Shown: positions 28,641 to 37,882 of the stretch, in pieces
How the letters are laid out: every line of letters begins with the position of its first letter
Numbering within the stretch: position 1 is the stretch's first letter
Program-made: the position numbers and the translations under genes
NCBI RefSeq assembly: GCF_000308515.1
Contig: NZ_BAFV01000025.1
Location: forward strand, 1 to 64,000
Direction: 5' to 3'
DNA from: Nocardia carnea NBRC 14403
Lineage (GTDB): Bacteria > Actinomycetota > Actinomycetes > Mycobacteriales > Mycobacteriaceae
DNA: 64,000 nt
Notes under the pieces: generated by a model
What the model was told of the DNA's origin: nothing
Seen by the model: the letters and a program-made list of their open reading frames with translations, nothing else
Database searches by the model: none

Positions 28641-28743
28641 GCCGGTGACCGGCCTTTACGCATGGAGCCGGTGTTTCGCGAACACCGTCGCCGCGAAGTC
28701 CTACGCACCTTGCGGTGGTCGCCGGATCCTCGGCGACCACCGC
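28641..28743. repeat. Three further inverted repeats downstream of ileS
   Basis: GCCGGT-G-ACCGGC lies at 28641-28653; GGTGTT and AACACC pair at 28670-28675 and 28681-28686; and GCGGTGGTCGCC (28712-28723) pairs perfectly with GGCGACCACCGC (28732-28743) across an 8-nt loop. With the terminator, the 328-bp gap holds four hairpins and no gene. It may be a structured RNA or a string of terminators. Confidence 0.6.
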
Positions 28744-28864
28744 ATCGGCTGTTGCCGGGCCTCGTCGTACGGATGTCGGCAGTGTTCCGGCCCTGTGCGC
28801 GAACGTCATCCGGAGGGGTAGGTGCCCGAGAGGTTATGGCCATGACCGAGACGGCGTGTCCCAC

Positions 28865-28870
28865 TAGGGT
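28865..28870 (+). promoter_or_regulatory. -10 element for a leaderless transcript
   Basis: TAGGGT stands 8 nt before the ATG at 28879 with no ribosome-binding site between. Confidence 0.6.
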
Positions 28871-28878
28871 AGGCACCT

Positions 28879-29808
28879 ATGGCTTCGGACAATCCCGACG
28901 AGTGGTGGCAACATGCGCCCGAGGGTCAACAGAAGAAGGATGCCCCGTCGGGGCAGTGGCAACAGGGTTATCAATCCCAGGGCGGTCAGCCGGGGGTGCA
29001 ATGGGGACAGACCGCGGGGCAGGTCCCGCAACCTGTTCCGCAGTCGGGCGCATGGGAAGTGCCGCCGCTCGGCTCCGGTGGGCAGGGAGGCCCGCCGCGG
29101 GACAACAATGCCACCCTGATCGCGGTGCTGGCCGTGGTGGTGGTTCTGGTGCTGGCCGGTGTGGCCGGGCTGGTGATCCTACGGTCGGGGGGATCGGAGG
29201 AGAACACTGCCGCGGCGGCGAGCACCACCACGGAAACGACCGGTGCGACAACGACTACGGCCTCCGCGACCACAACGAGCGCGGCCCCGCCGGTGGAGGG
29301 GGCACCGGTCCTGAAGGAGGGGCTGTCGCCGGTCGTGCTGTTCGGACCGACCTTCGAGGACGGTGAGGACACCTACACCATGGCCTTCAAGGATTGGCCG
29401 TTCGCGTTCCGGACGCCGGGATCCTGGGGCTGTATGAAGGGTTCGATCGATACCATCCCGGATGCGCAGGCATGGGGATGCGTCGACGAACAGGACTCCT
29501 CGGCCGGTCAGCGAGTGAACCTGATATTGCGTAAATGCCCGTCCACCTGTGATGCGGCCACCCGGGCCGAGTTCGACGCGGCCTGGTTCGACAAGGAAGG
29601 CGCGGCGGAGCAGTTCGATCCGAACACCTCGTATGTGGAGACGCCCACCAACGACAAGGGCGAGTACACGATCGATCTGAGCCGGTATGTCGCCGCCGAG
29701 CCCGGCGGTGAACCGGTCTGGCAGGTGGGGGTCTTCGTGGAGTCGCCGTCGGCCACCAAGGACGCGGTGCTCAAGACCCTGAACGACATCCTGACGCAAA
29801 CGCAATAA
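28879..29808 (+). CDS. Membrane-anchored secreted protein of unknown function
   Basis: This 309-residue protein has three parts. Residues 1-78 are cytoplasmic and rich in Gln, Gly, Pro and Trp (MASDNPDEWWQHAPEGQQKK). Residues about 79-102 form one membrane helix (ATLIAVLAVVVVLVLAGVAG). Residues 103-135 are a Thr/Ser/Ala linker. The extracytoplasmic domain (about 140-309) has four cysteines, in WGCMK, WGCVDEQ and KCPSTCDAA, probably two disulfides. The Q/P/W-rich tail resembles cytosolic segments of actinobacterial type VII or cell-wall accessory proteins, but I recognise no family. It is monocistronic between ileS and a CRP-type site. Confidence 0.75.
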   Translation: MASDNPDEWWQHAPEGQQKKDAPSGQWQQGYQSQGGQPGVQWGQTAGQVPQPVPQSGAWEVPPLGSGGQGGPPRDNNATLIAVLAVVVVLVLAGVAGLVILRSGGSEENTAAAASTTTETTGATTTTASATTTSAAPPVEGAPVLKEGLSPVVLFGPTFEDGEDTYTMAFKDWPFAFRTPGSWGCMKGSIDTIPDAQAWGCVDEQDSSAGQRVNLILRKCPSTCDAATRAEFDAAWFDKEGAAEQFDPNTSYVETPTNDKGEYTIDLSRYVAAEPGGEPVWQVGVFVESPSATKDAVLKTLNDILTQTQ

Positions 29809-29815
29809 ACATTTT

Positions 29816-29831
29816 TGTGATTTAGATCACA
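29816..29831. promoter_or_regulatory. Perfect CRP-family binding palindrome
   Basis: TGTGAT (29816-29821), TTAG, ATCACA (29826-29831) is a perfect match to TGTGA-N6-TCACA, the consensus for cAMP receptor proteins including the mycobacterial CRP. It sits 8 nt after the preceding stop and 258 nt before the NlpC/P60 gene, in AT-rich DNA. Confidence 0.75.
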
Positions 29832-29900
29832 TGCTAGAAGTTTGCCAGGGTGCTTGGTGAACGCCCTTCTGCCGGGCACAATCATCGCGATACCGCTGCG

Positions 29901-29929
29901 ACCGTTCCCTCGGGAGCAGCGGGAACGGT
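29901..29929 (+). terminator. Terminator-like hairpin before the NlpC/P60 gene
   Basis: ACCGTTCCC (29901-29909) pairs perfectly with GGGAACGGT (29921-29929), loop 11 nt, followed by GATCATTTC. It probably ends the upstream transcript, but it could also attenuate a transcript from the CRP-site promoter. Confidence 0.6.
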
Positions 29930-29966
29930 GATCATTTCGCTCGGTTCTACCTGAGTGGAGTTGTGT

Positions 29967-29984
29967 CGGAGTGAATTCGCTCCG
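29967..29984. repeat. Inverted repeat in the NlpC/P60 leader
   Basis: CGGAGTGAATTCGCTCCG forms a near-perfect 18-bp palindrome centred on GAATTC, about 100 nt before the NlpC/P60 start. An operator or RNA hairpin is possible. Confidence 0.45.
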
Positions 29985-30088
29985 GCATAGCTCCAGTGGT
30001 CCGCGGTGGCCGGCTACTCGGCGGATGCCGCGAGTAAACCGGGGCGCCCCACGGTGTCTCGTGCATCGACCGGCAGAAGGGTGGGCAC

Positions 30089-30604
30089 GTGATCGGGATC
30101 GCACTGCGGCGAGGTATCGCCGGCTTACTTCTCACCACGGCCGTCACCGCGGGCGCGGCCGCACCGGGTTGGGCACAACCCTCCGGCAGCGCGAGCGGAT
30201 CGGCCTCCGGCTCCAGTTCACTCAGCGCCAGCGGATCGGCCGGGCTCCCGGTATCGACCCTCGCCGGCCTCGGCGCCCTCGCCGCCGCCGGTACGCAGAC
30301 CGGGAAGATGTACGAATGGGGCTCCGAGGGACCGGACACCTGGGACTGTTCGGCACTGGTGCAGTGGGCATTCCGCCAGGTCGGGGTGGCACTACCGCGC
30401 ACCACCTGGGAGCAGGCGGAGGTCGGCGCGTCGGTGCCGCCCTATGCGCTGGCCCCCGGTGACGTGGTGATCATCAACCGCGATGCCTCCCATGTCGGTA
30501 TCTACGCCGGATCCGGCCAGGTGCTCAATGCCTACGGTGCCGGTGTCCCGGTCGGGCTCACGCCACTCGAACACTTCTACGTGCACAGCATCCGGCGCTT
30601 CTGA
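30089..30604 (+). CDS. Secreted NlpC/P60 (C40) cell-wall peptidase
   Basis: This 171-residue exported protein begins at a GTG with GAAGGGTG upstream. The signal peptide is residues 1-29 (LLLTTAVTAGAAAPGWA, likely AxA cut before Gln30), and a Ser/Gly-rich spacer follows to about 52. The NlpC/P60 domain carries the catalytic Cys87 in TWDCSALVQW and His135 in ASHVGIYAG, with Asn147 as a candidate third residue. Such enzymes cut the D-Glu-mDAP bond of peptidoglycan stems. The domain is compact with no obvious inhibitory prodomain. The upstream CRP-type site suggests control by cAMP, as known for some mycobacterial wall hydrolases. Confidence 0.9.
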   Translation: MIGIALRRGIAGLLLTTAVTAGAAAPGWAQPSGSASGSASGSSSLSASGSAGLPVSTLAGLGALAAAGTQTGKMYEWGSEGPDTWDCSALVQWAFRQVGVALPRTTWEQAEVGASVPPYALAPGDVVIINRDASHVGIYAGSGQVLNAYGAGVPVGLTPLEHFYVHSIRRF

Positions 30605-30615
30605 GCCGTCCGAGT

Positions 30616-30639
30616 GGTCCGGCGGTCACGGGCCGGACC
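30616..30639. terminator. Bidirectional terminator between NlpC/P60 gene and galU
   Basis: GGTCCGGC (30616-30623) and GCCGGACC (30632-30639) are perfect complements with an 8-nt loop, placed between two convergent genes. Confidence 0.7.
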
Positions 30640-30642
30640 CGC

Positions 30643-31518
30643 TCACTCCACCTGGCGCCGTAGCAGCGGGCCGTAATCGGGATGGGCCAGCGCTGAGGCG
30701 AACTGCGCGACGAGGTAGTCGCCCGGGTTGCCGGTGTCGTACCAGCGACCCTGGATGACCTGCCCGTACACGGCGTGGTCGGCGGCGTAGGCGTTGATCG
30801 AATCGGTCAGGTACACCTCACCGGTGCGATGGGTGTACCAGTTCTCGGTCTGCGTACGCAGTTCGTCGATGATGCCGGGCGTGACGACATAGCCGCCGAT
30901 TGCCGCATAGGCCGACGGCGCGTCGGCCGGTTTCGGCTTCTCCACCAGGCCGGAGATCCGCAACAATCCGTCGTCCAGGTCCTCACGCACCACCGGGACG
31001 CCGTAGCGCTGGGATTCGTTCGGGTTCATCGGCATCAACGCCAGTACCGGGCATCCCGTGGCCTCGTAGGCGCGAATGAGCTGCTGCGCGCGCGGGACCT
31101 CGGCCACGAACACATCGTCGGGCCACAGCACCAGCATCGGCTCGTCGCCGGCAGCGCGGGCCGCATTCAGCACCGGGGTGCCGTTACCGTACGGGCCGTG
31201 CTGATCCAGGTAGGTGATATGCCCGAGCCGCGACAGTTCGCCGACCTCTTCCACCGCGTCGGCGTAGGCGGTCTTACCGTCGGCACGCAGCTGGGCGACC
31301 AGCGCCGGATTGGGCCGGAAATGATCCTGGATCAGCGATTTTCCACCACTGACCACGATGGTGATATCGGTGATACCGGAAGCCACCAACTCGCGCACCG
31401 TATGCTCGATCACCGGCTTGTCGCCGACCGGCAGCATCTCCTTGGGGATCGCCTTCGTCAGCGGCAGCAGCCGGGAGCCGATACCGGCAGCGGGAATGAC
31501 AGCCTTGCGGATCATCAT
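30643..31518 (-). CDS. galU: UTP--glucose-1-phosphate uridylyltransferase GalU
   Basis: GalU makes UDP-glucose from UTP and glucose-1-phosphate for polysaccharide, trehalose and arabinogalactan precursors. It has 291 residues. The nucleotidyltransferase loop is AAGIGSRLLPLTKAIPKEML (about 9-28), followed by GDKPVIEHTV, DDVFV and GLVEKPKPADAPS, with QGRWYDTGNPGDYL near the end. The first of two adjacent ATGs (31518) is preferred because TAAACT, a -10-like hexamer on the minus strand, lies 6 nt upstream. In mycobacteria a 5-formyltetrahydrofolate cyclo-ligase gene lies divergently next to galU (from memory); I do not see one here. Confidence 0.95.
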   Translation of the reverse strand: MMIRKAVIPAAGIGSRLLPLTKAIPKEMLPVGDKPVIEHTVRELVASGITDITIVVSGGKSLIQDHFRPNPALVAQLRADGKTAYADAVEEVGELSRLGHITYLDQHGPYGNGTPVLNAARAAGDEPMLVLWPDDVFVAEVPRAQQLIRAYEATGCPVLALMPMNPNESQRYGVPVVREDLDDGLLRISGLVEKPKPADAPSAYAAIGGYVVTPGIIDELRTQTENWYTHRTGEVYLTDSINAYAADHAVYGQVIQGRWYDTGNPGDYLVAQFASALAHPDYGPLLRRQVE

Positions 31519-32165
31519 GGGCCGAGTTTATGGCTCTCCCGTGGCGCGCGTGGGTTGCGGCCCCAAGGTTGCGCGTTTCCGCTGGGGAACCGCCCGCGTG
31601 ACCTTGCCGAACGCGGCCGGCGGTGATGCCGGGGCAGACTTGCCGGCACGGCAGAGCGGACAGAGTGGTACGGCCCGCGATGGCCCTCCACGGCCCGAAT
31701 TCGGCGAAGCACCACTATGCCCGTGCCCGGTACGGGTGGGCTCGGTAGCTCCCGGCCCCAGGCCCGGTCGGTCGTGAGCAAGGAACTGCGGTGCACGGCG
31801 CAGGCTCGATTTCCGAGTGCTCCGGTGTCGGCGTGCCATCGAGCGTGCAGGGTATCCGGCATGCGGGCCGATATCGGACCGACCGCGCCCACCGGCAAGG
31901 AGTCGGACGAAAGCCTGCGACGGCCCGCCGGTTCGGAAGGTATCCGGCGGTGTCGGCGTCGACGGTATCCCCGCGGTTTTCGGCCCCTCCCCGTGCCCTC
32001 GAAGCGAAATGGGCCTGACCGCCATGTCGCGTCCGGAGCCGACGGCGAACCGTTGCCCGGTGCCCGGCCGGTGCGATCCCGGCGCCGATCCGATCCTGCG
32101 TCGGCGCGGCGCGACGCACAGCGGTCGCCGGCCGGCTGTCGGTGCTCGCGCGTAGATTGCGCGGT
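31519..32165. other. 647-bp region without a recognisable gene (galU to dinB)
   Basis: Open frames exist on both strands, but their translations are Arg/Pro/Gly-rich and carry no domain, as expected for frame noise at this GC content. The left end holds the galU promoter (TAAACT on the minus strand, 31530-31525). The right end holds TAGATT at 32153-32158, a -10 element 7 nt before an ATG at 32166. Confidence 0.5.
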
Positions 32166-32201
32166 ATGTACCAACAGGGGTGTGACCAGCGGTGCGGGTG
32201 A
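32153..32201 (+). promoter_or_regulatory. Leaderless 11-residue uORF before dinB
   Basis: TAGATT (32153-32158) is 7 nt before an ATG at 32166, which opens [11 protein letters not shown] and stops at TGA 32199-32201. The next base but one begins a GTG (32203) in the dinB frame. The geometry suggests a leaderless leader peptide with two cysteines whose termination could feed ribosomes into dinB. Confidence 0.4.
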
Positions 32202-32202
32202 T

Positions 32203-33903
32203 GTGGAACCAGGTCCGGTGGTGAACGGCGACCGCTTCGAACAGGGTTCCGGAGCACCTCGGCACGCGTTCGCGCGGGAAACGGCGCGGCGCTGGGTATT
32301 GCACATCGATATGGATGCGTTCTTCGCCTCCTGTGAGCAGCTCACCCGGCCGACGTTGCGGGGCCGGCCGGTGCTCGTCGGGGGGACCGGGGCGCGCGGG
32401 GTGGTGGCGGGGGCCAGCTACGAAGCGCGGGTGTTCGGGGCGCGGTCGGCCATGCCGATGCATCAGGCGCGGCGGCTGGTCGGGGTGACCGCCGTGGTGG
32501 TGCCGCCGCGCGGTGCGCTGTACGGCGTGCTGAGCGGGCGAGTGTTCGATACCTTGCGGGCGCGGATTCCGGTACTCGAAACGCTGTCGTTCGACGAGGC
32601 GTTCGGTGAACCCGCGGAACTGGCGGGCGCGAGTGTGTCCGCAGTGCTGGATTTCTGCGCGGAGTTACGGGCGGCGGTTCGGGACAGCACCGGACTGGTG
32701 GCGTCGGTGGGTGCGGGGACGGGCAAGCAGCTCGCCAAGATCGCATCGGGGATGGCCAAACCGGACGGGATCAAAGTGATCGCGCCCGGTGAGCAGCAGG
32801 AGTTGCTGGCGGGGTTGCCGGTGCGCAAACTCTGGGGGATCGGGCCGGTGGCGGAGAGCCGGTTGCGGACCCTGGGGATCGAAACGGTCGGGGCGTTCGC
32901 GGCGTTACCCGAGGTGGAGGCTGTATCGATCCTGGGCGGAAGTATCGGCGCCGCGTTGCACCGGCTGGCCCGCGGTATCGATGATCGGCCCGTCGCCGAG
33001 CGTGCCGAGGCGAAACAGATCAGTGCCGAAACCACCTACGAGACCGATATCGTCACGCTGGAAGGGCTGCGCCCGGCGATCACCGAGATGGCCGCGGCCG
33101 CGCACCGGCGGCTGGTGCGCGACGGGCGGGCCGCGCGCACCGTGGTGCTGAAACTCAAACGTGCTGATATGAGCATCACCACGCGGTCCAGCACCCTGCC
33201 CTATGCGACCGAGGATCTGGCTACGCTCACCTCCGCGGCCCAGCGGGCGGCGCTGGACCCGCGGGACCTGGGGCCGGTGCGGCTGGTGGGGGTCGGGTAC
33301 GCGGGTTTGTCGACGATCCGGCAGGAATCGTTGTTTCCCGAATTGGACCGGTCGGGCGCGGATTCCACGGATCCCGGTGCGGATACGGCCGGCCCCGGCG
33401 GAACGGTTGCGCCGGGGCGCGATCTCGCGAGCGGGTCACCGGACGACGAAACGAGTCGACCGGCAGGGCAGGAGTTCCCTGCGGCATCCGCGGTTGCGGG
33501 TCCGGTGGACAGCGACCCGCGACCGGCCGGTGAGAGTCAGCGGGTGGCTGCATCCGAGTTTGTGGCACCAGAGCAAGAGAGCTCTGTGGATTCGGTGAGA
33601 TCTACCGTGGCCGAGCCCCCTTCCGGCGCCTCCGCCGGGGCGGACGGGGAGTCGCGCGCAGCTACCGCCGAAACCGTCGGCGCGGCGGCGGATCCGGGAG
33701 TAACCGCTGGTGGAGTCGTGGACTGGCGGGCCGGATCGGATGTTCGCCATCCGGAATTCGGTTTCGGCTGGGTGCAGGGAGCGGGCCACGGGCGGGTGAC
33801 CGTGCGGTTCGAGTCCCGCTCGACAGGGCCGGGGATCGCGCGTACTTTCGCTGCCGACAACACCGAGTTGCGCCCTGCGGACCCGCTCGGCAGCCTGTCC
33901 TGA
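32203..33903 (+). CDS. dinB: DNA polymerase IV (DinB, Y family)
   Basis: This translesion polymerase inserts nucleotides opposite damaged bases. From the GTG at 32203 it has 566 residues; in-frame GTGs at 32182, 32218 and 32221 are also possible. The catalytic core starts at [16 protein letters not shown] with the first metal aspartates, and SFDEAFGEP supplies the second acidic pair. [18 protein letters not shown] is the thumb helix-hairpin-helix, and the little finger follows to about residue 380. It continues into a disordered Ser/Pro/Ala-rich linker and a C-terminal module (last 60 residues, [21 protein letters not shown]). A beta-clamp-binding peptide may be QESLFPE, just after the core. 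Confidence 0.93.
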   Translation: MEPGPVVNGDRFEQGSGAPRHAFARETARRWVLHIDMDAFFASCEQLTRPTLRGRPVLVGGTGARGVVAGASYEARVFGARSAMPMHQARRLVGVTAVVVPPRGALYGVLSGRVFDTLRARIPVLETLSFDEAFGEPAELAGASVSAVLDFCAELRAAVRDSTGLVASVGAGTGKQLAKIASGMAKPDGIKVIAPGEQQELLAGLPVRKLWGIGPVAESRLRTLGIETVGAFAALPEVEAVSILGGSIGAALHRLARGIDDRPVAERAEAKQISAETTYETDIVTLEGLRPAITEMAAAAHRRLVRDGRAARTVVLKLKRADMSITTRSSTLPYATEDLATLTSAAQRAALDPRDLGPVRLVGVGYAGLSTIRQESLFPELDRSGADSTDPGADTAGPGGTVAPGRDLASGSPDDETSRPAGQEFPAASAVAGPVDSDPRPAGESQRVAASEFVAPEQESSVDSVRSTVAEPPSGASAGADGESRAATAETVGAAADPGVTAGGVVDWRAGSDVRHPEFGFGWVQGAGHGRVTVRFESRSTGPGIARTFAADNTELRPADPLGSLS

Positions 33904-33998
33904 ATCCCGCCGGGTAGGTTGGTGCCGGGCAGCGTCGCCGGTTCCGGTGGGGCTGCCGCAGCGCACGACACCGAACCCCGAACGCAAAGGACGAGCAG

Positions 33999-34505
33999 TT
34001 GAAGCTTCGCAAAACCGGACGTATCGCGATCGCCGGCCTGGCCGCGGCGGCCGCGCTGACCCTGACGGCGTGTGGTAGCGATGATTCCGACTCGGACACC
34101 GCAGCGGCGACGAGCACCACGGCCGCGGCCGAAACCACGGAGGCGGAGGCCGAGACGCCGCCCGTCCCGACCGCGGCCGATCTGAACATGCAGCTCCAGC
34201 GCGCGCTCGACCCGAACGTCCCGAACGAGGAAAAGCTGGAGATGGTGCAGGGCGCCGAGGCGGATCCGGAGCTGCCGTCGAAGCTGAGCCAGTTCTACGC
34301 CCAGTCGGGCGCCACGATCGAGGTCACCGAGGTACAGGATTTCGGTACCGAGATCCAGGCCAAGGCCAATCTCACACTGAACGGCCAGACCAGCGTGGCG
34401 GATGTGCCGTTCGTTGCCGAGGACGGGGTGTGGAAGGTCCAGCAGCAGTGGACCTGCACCATGCTCGCCAACGCGCAGATCCAGTCGCCTGCCTGCGCGG
34501 CCTGA
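33999..34505 (+). CDS. MTB12-like lipoprotein
   Basis: This 168-residue exported protein starts at a TTG with AAAGGA 8 nt upstream. The signal peptide ends in a lipobox, LTAC, with Cys25 as the lipidation site, and is followed by an Asp/Ser/Thr/Glu-rich spacer to about 55. The remaining domain (AADLNMQLQRALDPNVPNEE, then ANLTLNGQTSVADVPFVAEDGVWKV) matches the low-molecular-weight antigen MTB12 family of mycolic-acid bacteria. Its function is unknown. LspA, encoded 10 kb downstream, would process it. A strong terminator follows directly. Confidence 0.82.
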   Translation: MKLRKTGRIAIAGLAAAAALTLTACGSDDSDSDTAAATSTTAAAETTEAEAETPPVPTAADLNMQLQRALDPNVPNEEKLEMVQGAEADPELPSKLSQFYAQSGATIEVTEVQDFGTEIQAKANLTLNGQTSVADVPFVAEDGVWKVQQQWTCTMLANAQIQSPACAA

Positions 34506-34518
34506 GCCGGGCGTCATG

Positions 34519-34560
34519 CAGAATCGGCCGGTCCGCATTCGTGCGGACCGGCCGATTCTG
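34519..34560 (+). terminator. Perfect 19-bp terminator after the lipoprotein gene
   Basis: Arms 34519-34537 (starting CAGAATCGGCC) and 34542-34560 are perfectly complementary around a TTCG tetraloop, 14 nt after the stop codon. TGTCG follows. Confidence 0.85.
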
Positions 34561-34612
34561 TGTCGGGCGGACCTCTTTGCGCTGTGGATGTGGCCGCCGT
34601 GATCGCGCCCGT

Positions 34613-34618
34613 TAGGAT
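34613..34618 (+). promoter_or_regulatory. -10 element for the leaderless emb gene
   Basis: TAGGAT lies 8 nt before the GTG at 34627, without a ribosome-binding site, arguing for a leaderless start there rather than at the in-frame TTG at 34618. Confidence 0.6.
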
Positions 34619-34626
34619 TGCGCTCC

Positions 34627-37600
34627 GTGGCTGACACGATGGTGGTGGCGGCGTCCGAGCCGGCAGAGATCTCCGAAAGTCCGCGACCCCGAATGCGGGG
34701 CGGCTGGGCACGGCCGGTGGCCCTGGTGTCGGCACTGATCGGCGCGTTGCTCGCGGTAGCGGTTCCGTTCCTGCCGGTACGGGTGGACGCCGCGACGGTG
34801 TCCTGGCCGCAGGACGATTCCGCCGCATCGATCGAGGCGCCGCTGGTCGCCTATGCGCCGCTGAGCTTCGAAGCCACCGTGCCCTGCGCGGCGATCCAGC
34901 AGTTGCCCGCCGGCGGGGTGCTCTCCGCCACCGCGCCCTACAGCGCCCCCGATCTGCAGCGGTACGGGTTCCTGGCCCAGGTCCGGCCGCCCACGCCCGA
35001 ATCCGGACCTGTACTCGACGTGACGCTGCGTAACCAGTCGCTGTTCAGCGTGCCGGTGGCCGAACTGGCGCCCGGATGTGAGCTCACCGTGGGCGCGGGG
35101 ATGACCGAAACCGTGGCCACGCTCACCGGGCACGAACCGGTGGTGCTGGGCGGGGACTACCGGCCGCAGATGGTGGGTGTGTTCAGCGATCTCGCCGACC
35201 CGGCCGGTACCAGCGTCACCGCGGAGGTGGACAGCCGGTTCAGCTCCACCCCGACCCTGGTGAAACAGATCGTCATCTGGGCGGCCGTGCTGGCGACCGT
35301 GATCTCGCTGGTGGCCCTGCACCGCCTGGACAACCTCGACGGTCGTCGGGCCCGCCGCTTCCTGCCCGCCCGCTGGTGGACCTTCCGGCCGGTGGATTTC
35401 GTGGTGCTCGGCACGCTGGTGCTCTGGCATTTCATCGGCGCCACCACTTCCGATGACGGCTATCAGTTCGGGATGGGCCGCACCTCGCAGGTCGCGGGGT
35501 ATATGGCGAACTACTTCCGGTACTTCGGCGTCCCCGAGAACCCGATCGGTACCCCGTACTACGACCTCATCGGGCTGATGGCGGATGTGAGTACCGCCAG
35601 TCCGTGGGTGCGCCTGCCGACCTTGCTGGCGGGAATCGTCGCCTGGCTGGTGATCAGCCGGGAAGTGGTGCCCCGATTCGGGGCGGCGCTGCACCGCAAC
35701 CGGTTCGTGCCGTGGACGGGTGCGCTGGTCTTCCTCGCCGTGTGGTTGCCGTACAACAACGGCCTGCGGCCGGAGCCGCTGGTCGCGCTCGGCGTGCTGC
35801 TGACCTGGTGTTCGGTGGAGCGCGGGATCGCGACCCGGCGGCTGCTGCCGTTCGCGGTCGCCATTCTGATCGCGGCGTTCAGCTGTACGGCGGGTCCGCA
35901 CGGGCTCATCTGTCTTGCTGCGCTGCTGGCGGGGTTGCGTCCGCTGTTCAAGATCGTTTCGGCTCGGGCGCGGCGGGTCGGCTGGCTCGCGCAGTTGCTC
36001 CCACTCGGTGCCGCGGGCGTGCTGGTGCTCGTCGTCGCCTTCGCGGACCAGACGTTCAGTGCCATGCAGGAAATGAGCCGGGTACACAAACTGGCCGGGC
36101 CGAATGTGCTGTGGTTCGACGAGTACCTCCGCTACCAGTACCTGTTCATGGGCACGGTGGACGGTTCGCTGGCCCGCCGGTTCGGGATCTTCGTGATGGT
36201 CGCCGGGCTGGCGGTCTGCCTGCTGACCCTGCTGCACAAGGGCGGCCGTATCCCGACCGCCGCGGTGGGGCCGTCGCGCCGGATCCTCGGGGTCACCATC
36301 GGCGCCATGGTGCTCATGATGACGACGCCGACCAAATGGACCCACCACCTCGGGGTTTTCGCCGGGCTGGCGGGTGCGGTCGCGGTGCTCACCGCGGTCG
36401 CGGTCGGGCCGCGGGTCATGCGCGGGCCGCGTAACCGGGCGTTGTTCGCCGCCGGGGTGGCATTCCTGATGGCGCTGGTGTTCTCCGGGCCCAACGGCTG
36501 GTGGTACGTCTCCTCCTTCGGTATTCCGTGGTGGGACAAACAGCCCTCGATCGCCGGTATCGCCCTCAACAAGGTTTTCCTGCTGGGCGCTGTACTGCTG
36601 CTCGCACTGGCCGCATGGTGGCATGTGCGGGCACCCGATACCGGACATCACCGGATCTCTCGGTGGGGATGGCGCTTCGCGAAGATTCCGCCGCTCACGG
36701 TGGCGGCCGCGTTCATGGTGCTCTTCGAGGTCGCCTCGTTCGCCAAGGGCGCGGTCAGCCAGTATCCGGCGTTCTCCCTGGCCAGTTCGAACTTCGGCGC
36801 GCTCACCGGCAACGCGTGCGGGCTGGCCCCGCATGTCCTGGTGGAAACCGATCCGAACCGCGGCATGCTCGCCCCGCTGGCCGGCGACCCGGCCACCACT
36901 CTGGCCGGTAACGGCAGTACCGGTTTCACGCCGGCCGGTGTGGCGGCGGACCTGAGTGCCGATACCGAACAGGGCGCCGATGCCGCCATTGCCGATTCGA
37001 TGGGGGACGGCGGCGGCACCGGGGTCGCCACCGAAACCGCCGGTCCCGCCCTGCCGTTCGGTCTCGACCCCGCAACTCCGGTACTGGGTAGTTTCCAGGC
37101 CGACGGTCCGGCGGAACTGACCAGCGGCTGGTTCCGGCTGCCGCCCGTCGCCGATCGCGCCGATATCCTCGCCGTGAGCGCCGCCGGCCGGATCTGGTCC
37201 CGCGACGCCGACGGGGTTGTCACCCACGGACAGTCGTTCGAACTCGAATTCGGGTCCACCACCGCCCCCGGCGCCTCGGCCACCGAACCGGTTGCGCTGC
37301 GGCGGGTGAACCCGATCGATATCGGTCCCGCGCCGTCCTGGCGTAACCTGCGGGTTCCGCTGGAGCCGTACGCCGATGCCGATACCGTACGTATCGTCGC
37401 CCACGACCGGGACCGCGATCCGCGGCAGTGGCTGGCGTTCACCCCACCCCGGATGCCGCAGACCCAGGACCTGAACACGGTGGTCGGTTCCACCGATCCG
37501 GTGCTGCTCGACTGGGCCGTCGGGCTGCAGTTCCCGTGCCAGCGGCCGTTCGACCACCGCATCGGTATCGCCGAGGTGCCGAAGTACCGCATCCTGCCGG

Positions 37601-37848
37601 ACCGGGTCGGCGCCCACGACACCAGCCTGTGGCAGAACCACGACGGCGGTGGCCCGCTCGGCTGGACCGAACTGCTGTTGCACGCCCGCACCCTGCCGAC
37701 CTACCTGAACCACGACTGGGATCGCGATTGGGGCCAGCTCCAGCAGTTCCTGCCGCGGGATCCGGATACGGTACCCGCCCGTCCGCAGGTCACGCAGGAG
37801 GATCACCCGGGCACCTGGACACCGGGTCCGATCAACGTCGCCTGGTGA
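34627..37848 (+). CDS. Emb-family arabinosyltransferase (GT53)
   Basis: This large membrane glycosyltransferase of the EmbA/B/C family adds arabinofuranose from decaprenylphosphoryl-arabinose to arabinogalactan or lipoarabinomannan. It has 1073 residues: an N-terminal helix, a periplasmic domain of about 170 residues, some dozen further helices, and a C-terminal periplasmic carbohydrate-binding domain from about residue 715. The GT-C metal motif is present as [10 protein letters not shown] with D276-D277, and the conserved [13 protein letters not shown] segment follows. The three Emb paralogues cannot be told apart by eye. The usual emb neighbours (aftA, embR, glf) are absent, so this copy stands alone beside ctpE. 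Confidence 0.93.
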   Translation: MADTMVVAASEPAEISESPRPRMRGGWARPVALVSALIGALLAVAVPFLPVRVDAATVSWPQDDSAASIEAPLVAYAPLSFEATVPCAAIQQLPAGGVLSATAPYSAPDLQRYGFLAQVRPPTPESGPVLDVTLRNQSLFSVPVAELAPGCELTVGAGMTETVATLTGHEPVVLGGDYRPQMVGVFSDLADPAGTSVTAEVDSRFSSTPTLVKQIVIWAAVLATVISLVALHRLDNLDGRRARRFLPARWWTFRPVDFVVLGTLVLWHFIGATTSDDGYQFGMGRTSQVAGYMANYFRYFGVPENPIGTPYYDLIGLMADVSTASPWVRLPTLLAGIVAWLVISREVVPRFGAALHRNRFVPWTGALVFLAVWLPYNNGLRPEPLVALGVLLTWCSVERGIATRRLLPFAVAILIAAFSCTAGPHGLICLAALLAGLRPLFKIVSARARRVGWLAQLLPLGAAGVLVLVVAFADQTFSAMQEMSRVHKLAGPNVLWFDEYLRYQYLFMGTVDGSLARRFGIFVMVAGLAVCLLTLLHKGGRIPTAAVGPSRRILGVTIGAMVLMMTTPTKWTHHLGVFAGLAGAVAVLTAVAVGPRVMRGPRNRALFAAGVAFLMALVFSGPNGWWYVSSFGIPWWDKQPSIAGIALNKVFLLGAVLLLALAAWWHVRAPDTGHHRISRWGWRFAKIPPLTVAAAFMVLFEVASFAKGAVSQYPAFSLASSNFGALTGNACGLAPHVLVETDPNRGMLAPLAGDPATTLAGNGSTGFTPAGVAADLSADTEQGADAAIADSMGDGGGTGVATETAGPALPFGLDPATPVLGSFQADGPAELTSGWFRLPPVADRADILAVSAAGRIWSRDADGVVTHGQSFELEFGSTTAPGASATEPVALRRVNPIDIGPAPSWRNLRVPLEPYADADTVRIVAHDRDRDPRQWLAFTPPRMPQTQDLNTVVGSTDPVLLDWAVGLQFPCQRPFDHRIGIAEVPKYRILPDRVGAHDTSLWQNHDGGGPLGWTELLLHARTLPTYLNHDWDRDWGQLQQFLPRDPDTVPARPQVTQEDHPGTWTPGPINVAW

Positions 37849-37869
37849 GCCGGCGGCCGCCGCGCTGGT

Positions 37870-37875
37870 TACGCT
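37870..37875 (+). promoter_or_regulatory. -10 element for leaderless ctpE
   Basis: TACGCT ends 7 nt before the ctpE ATG at 37883, with no ribosome-binding site visible. Confidence 0.45.
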
Positions 37876-37882
37876 GACCGTC

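Noticed and set aside
29832..30088. c-di-AMP (ydaO-type) riboswitch before the NlpC/P60 gene
   Set aside because: Such switches often precede wall hydrolases in actinobacteria, but I could not match the conserved core motifs in this leader. An Rfam search would decide.
31519..32165. 5-formyltetrahydrofolate cyclo-ligase gene expected beside galU
   Set aside because: No frame in this stretch shows the family motifs, so I leave it unannotated.
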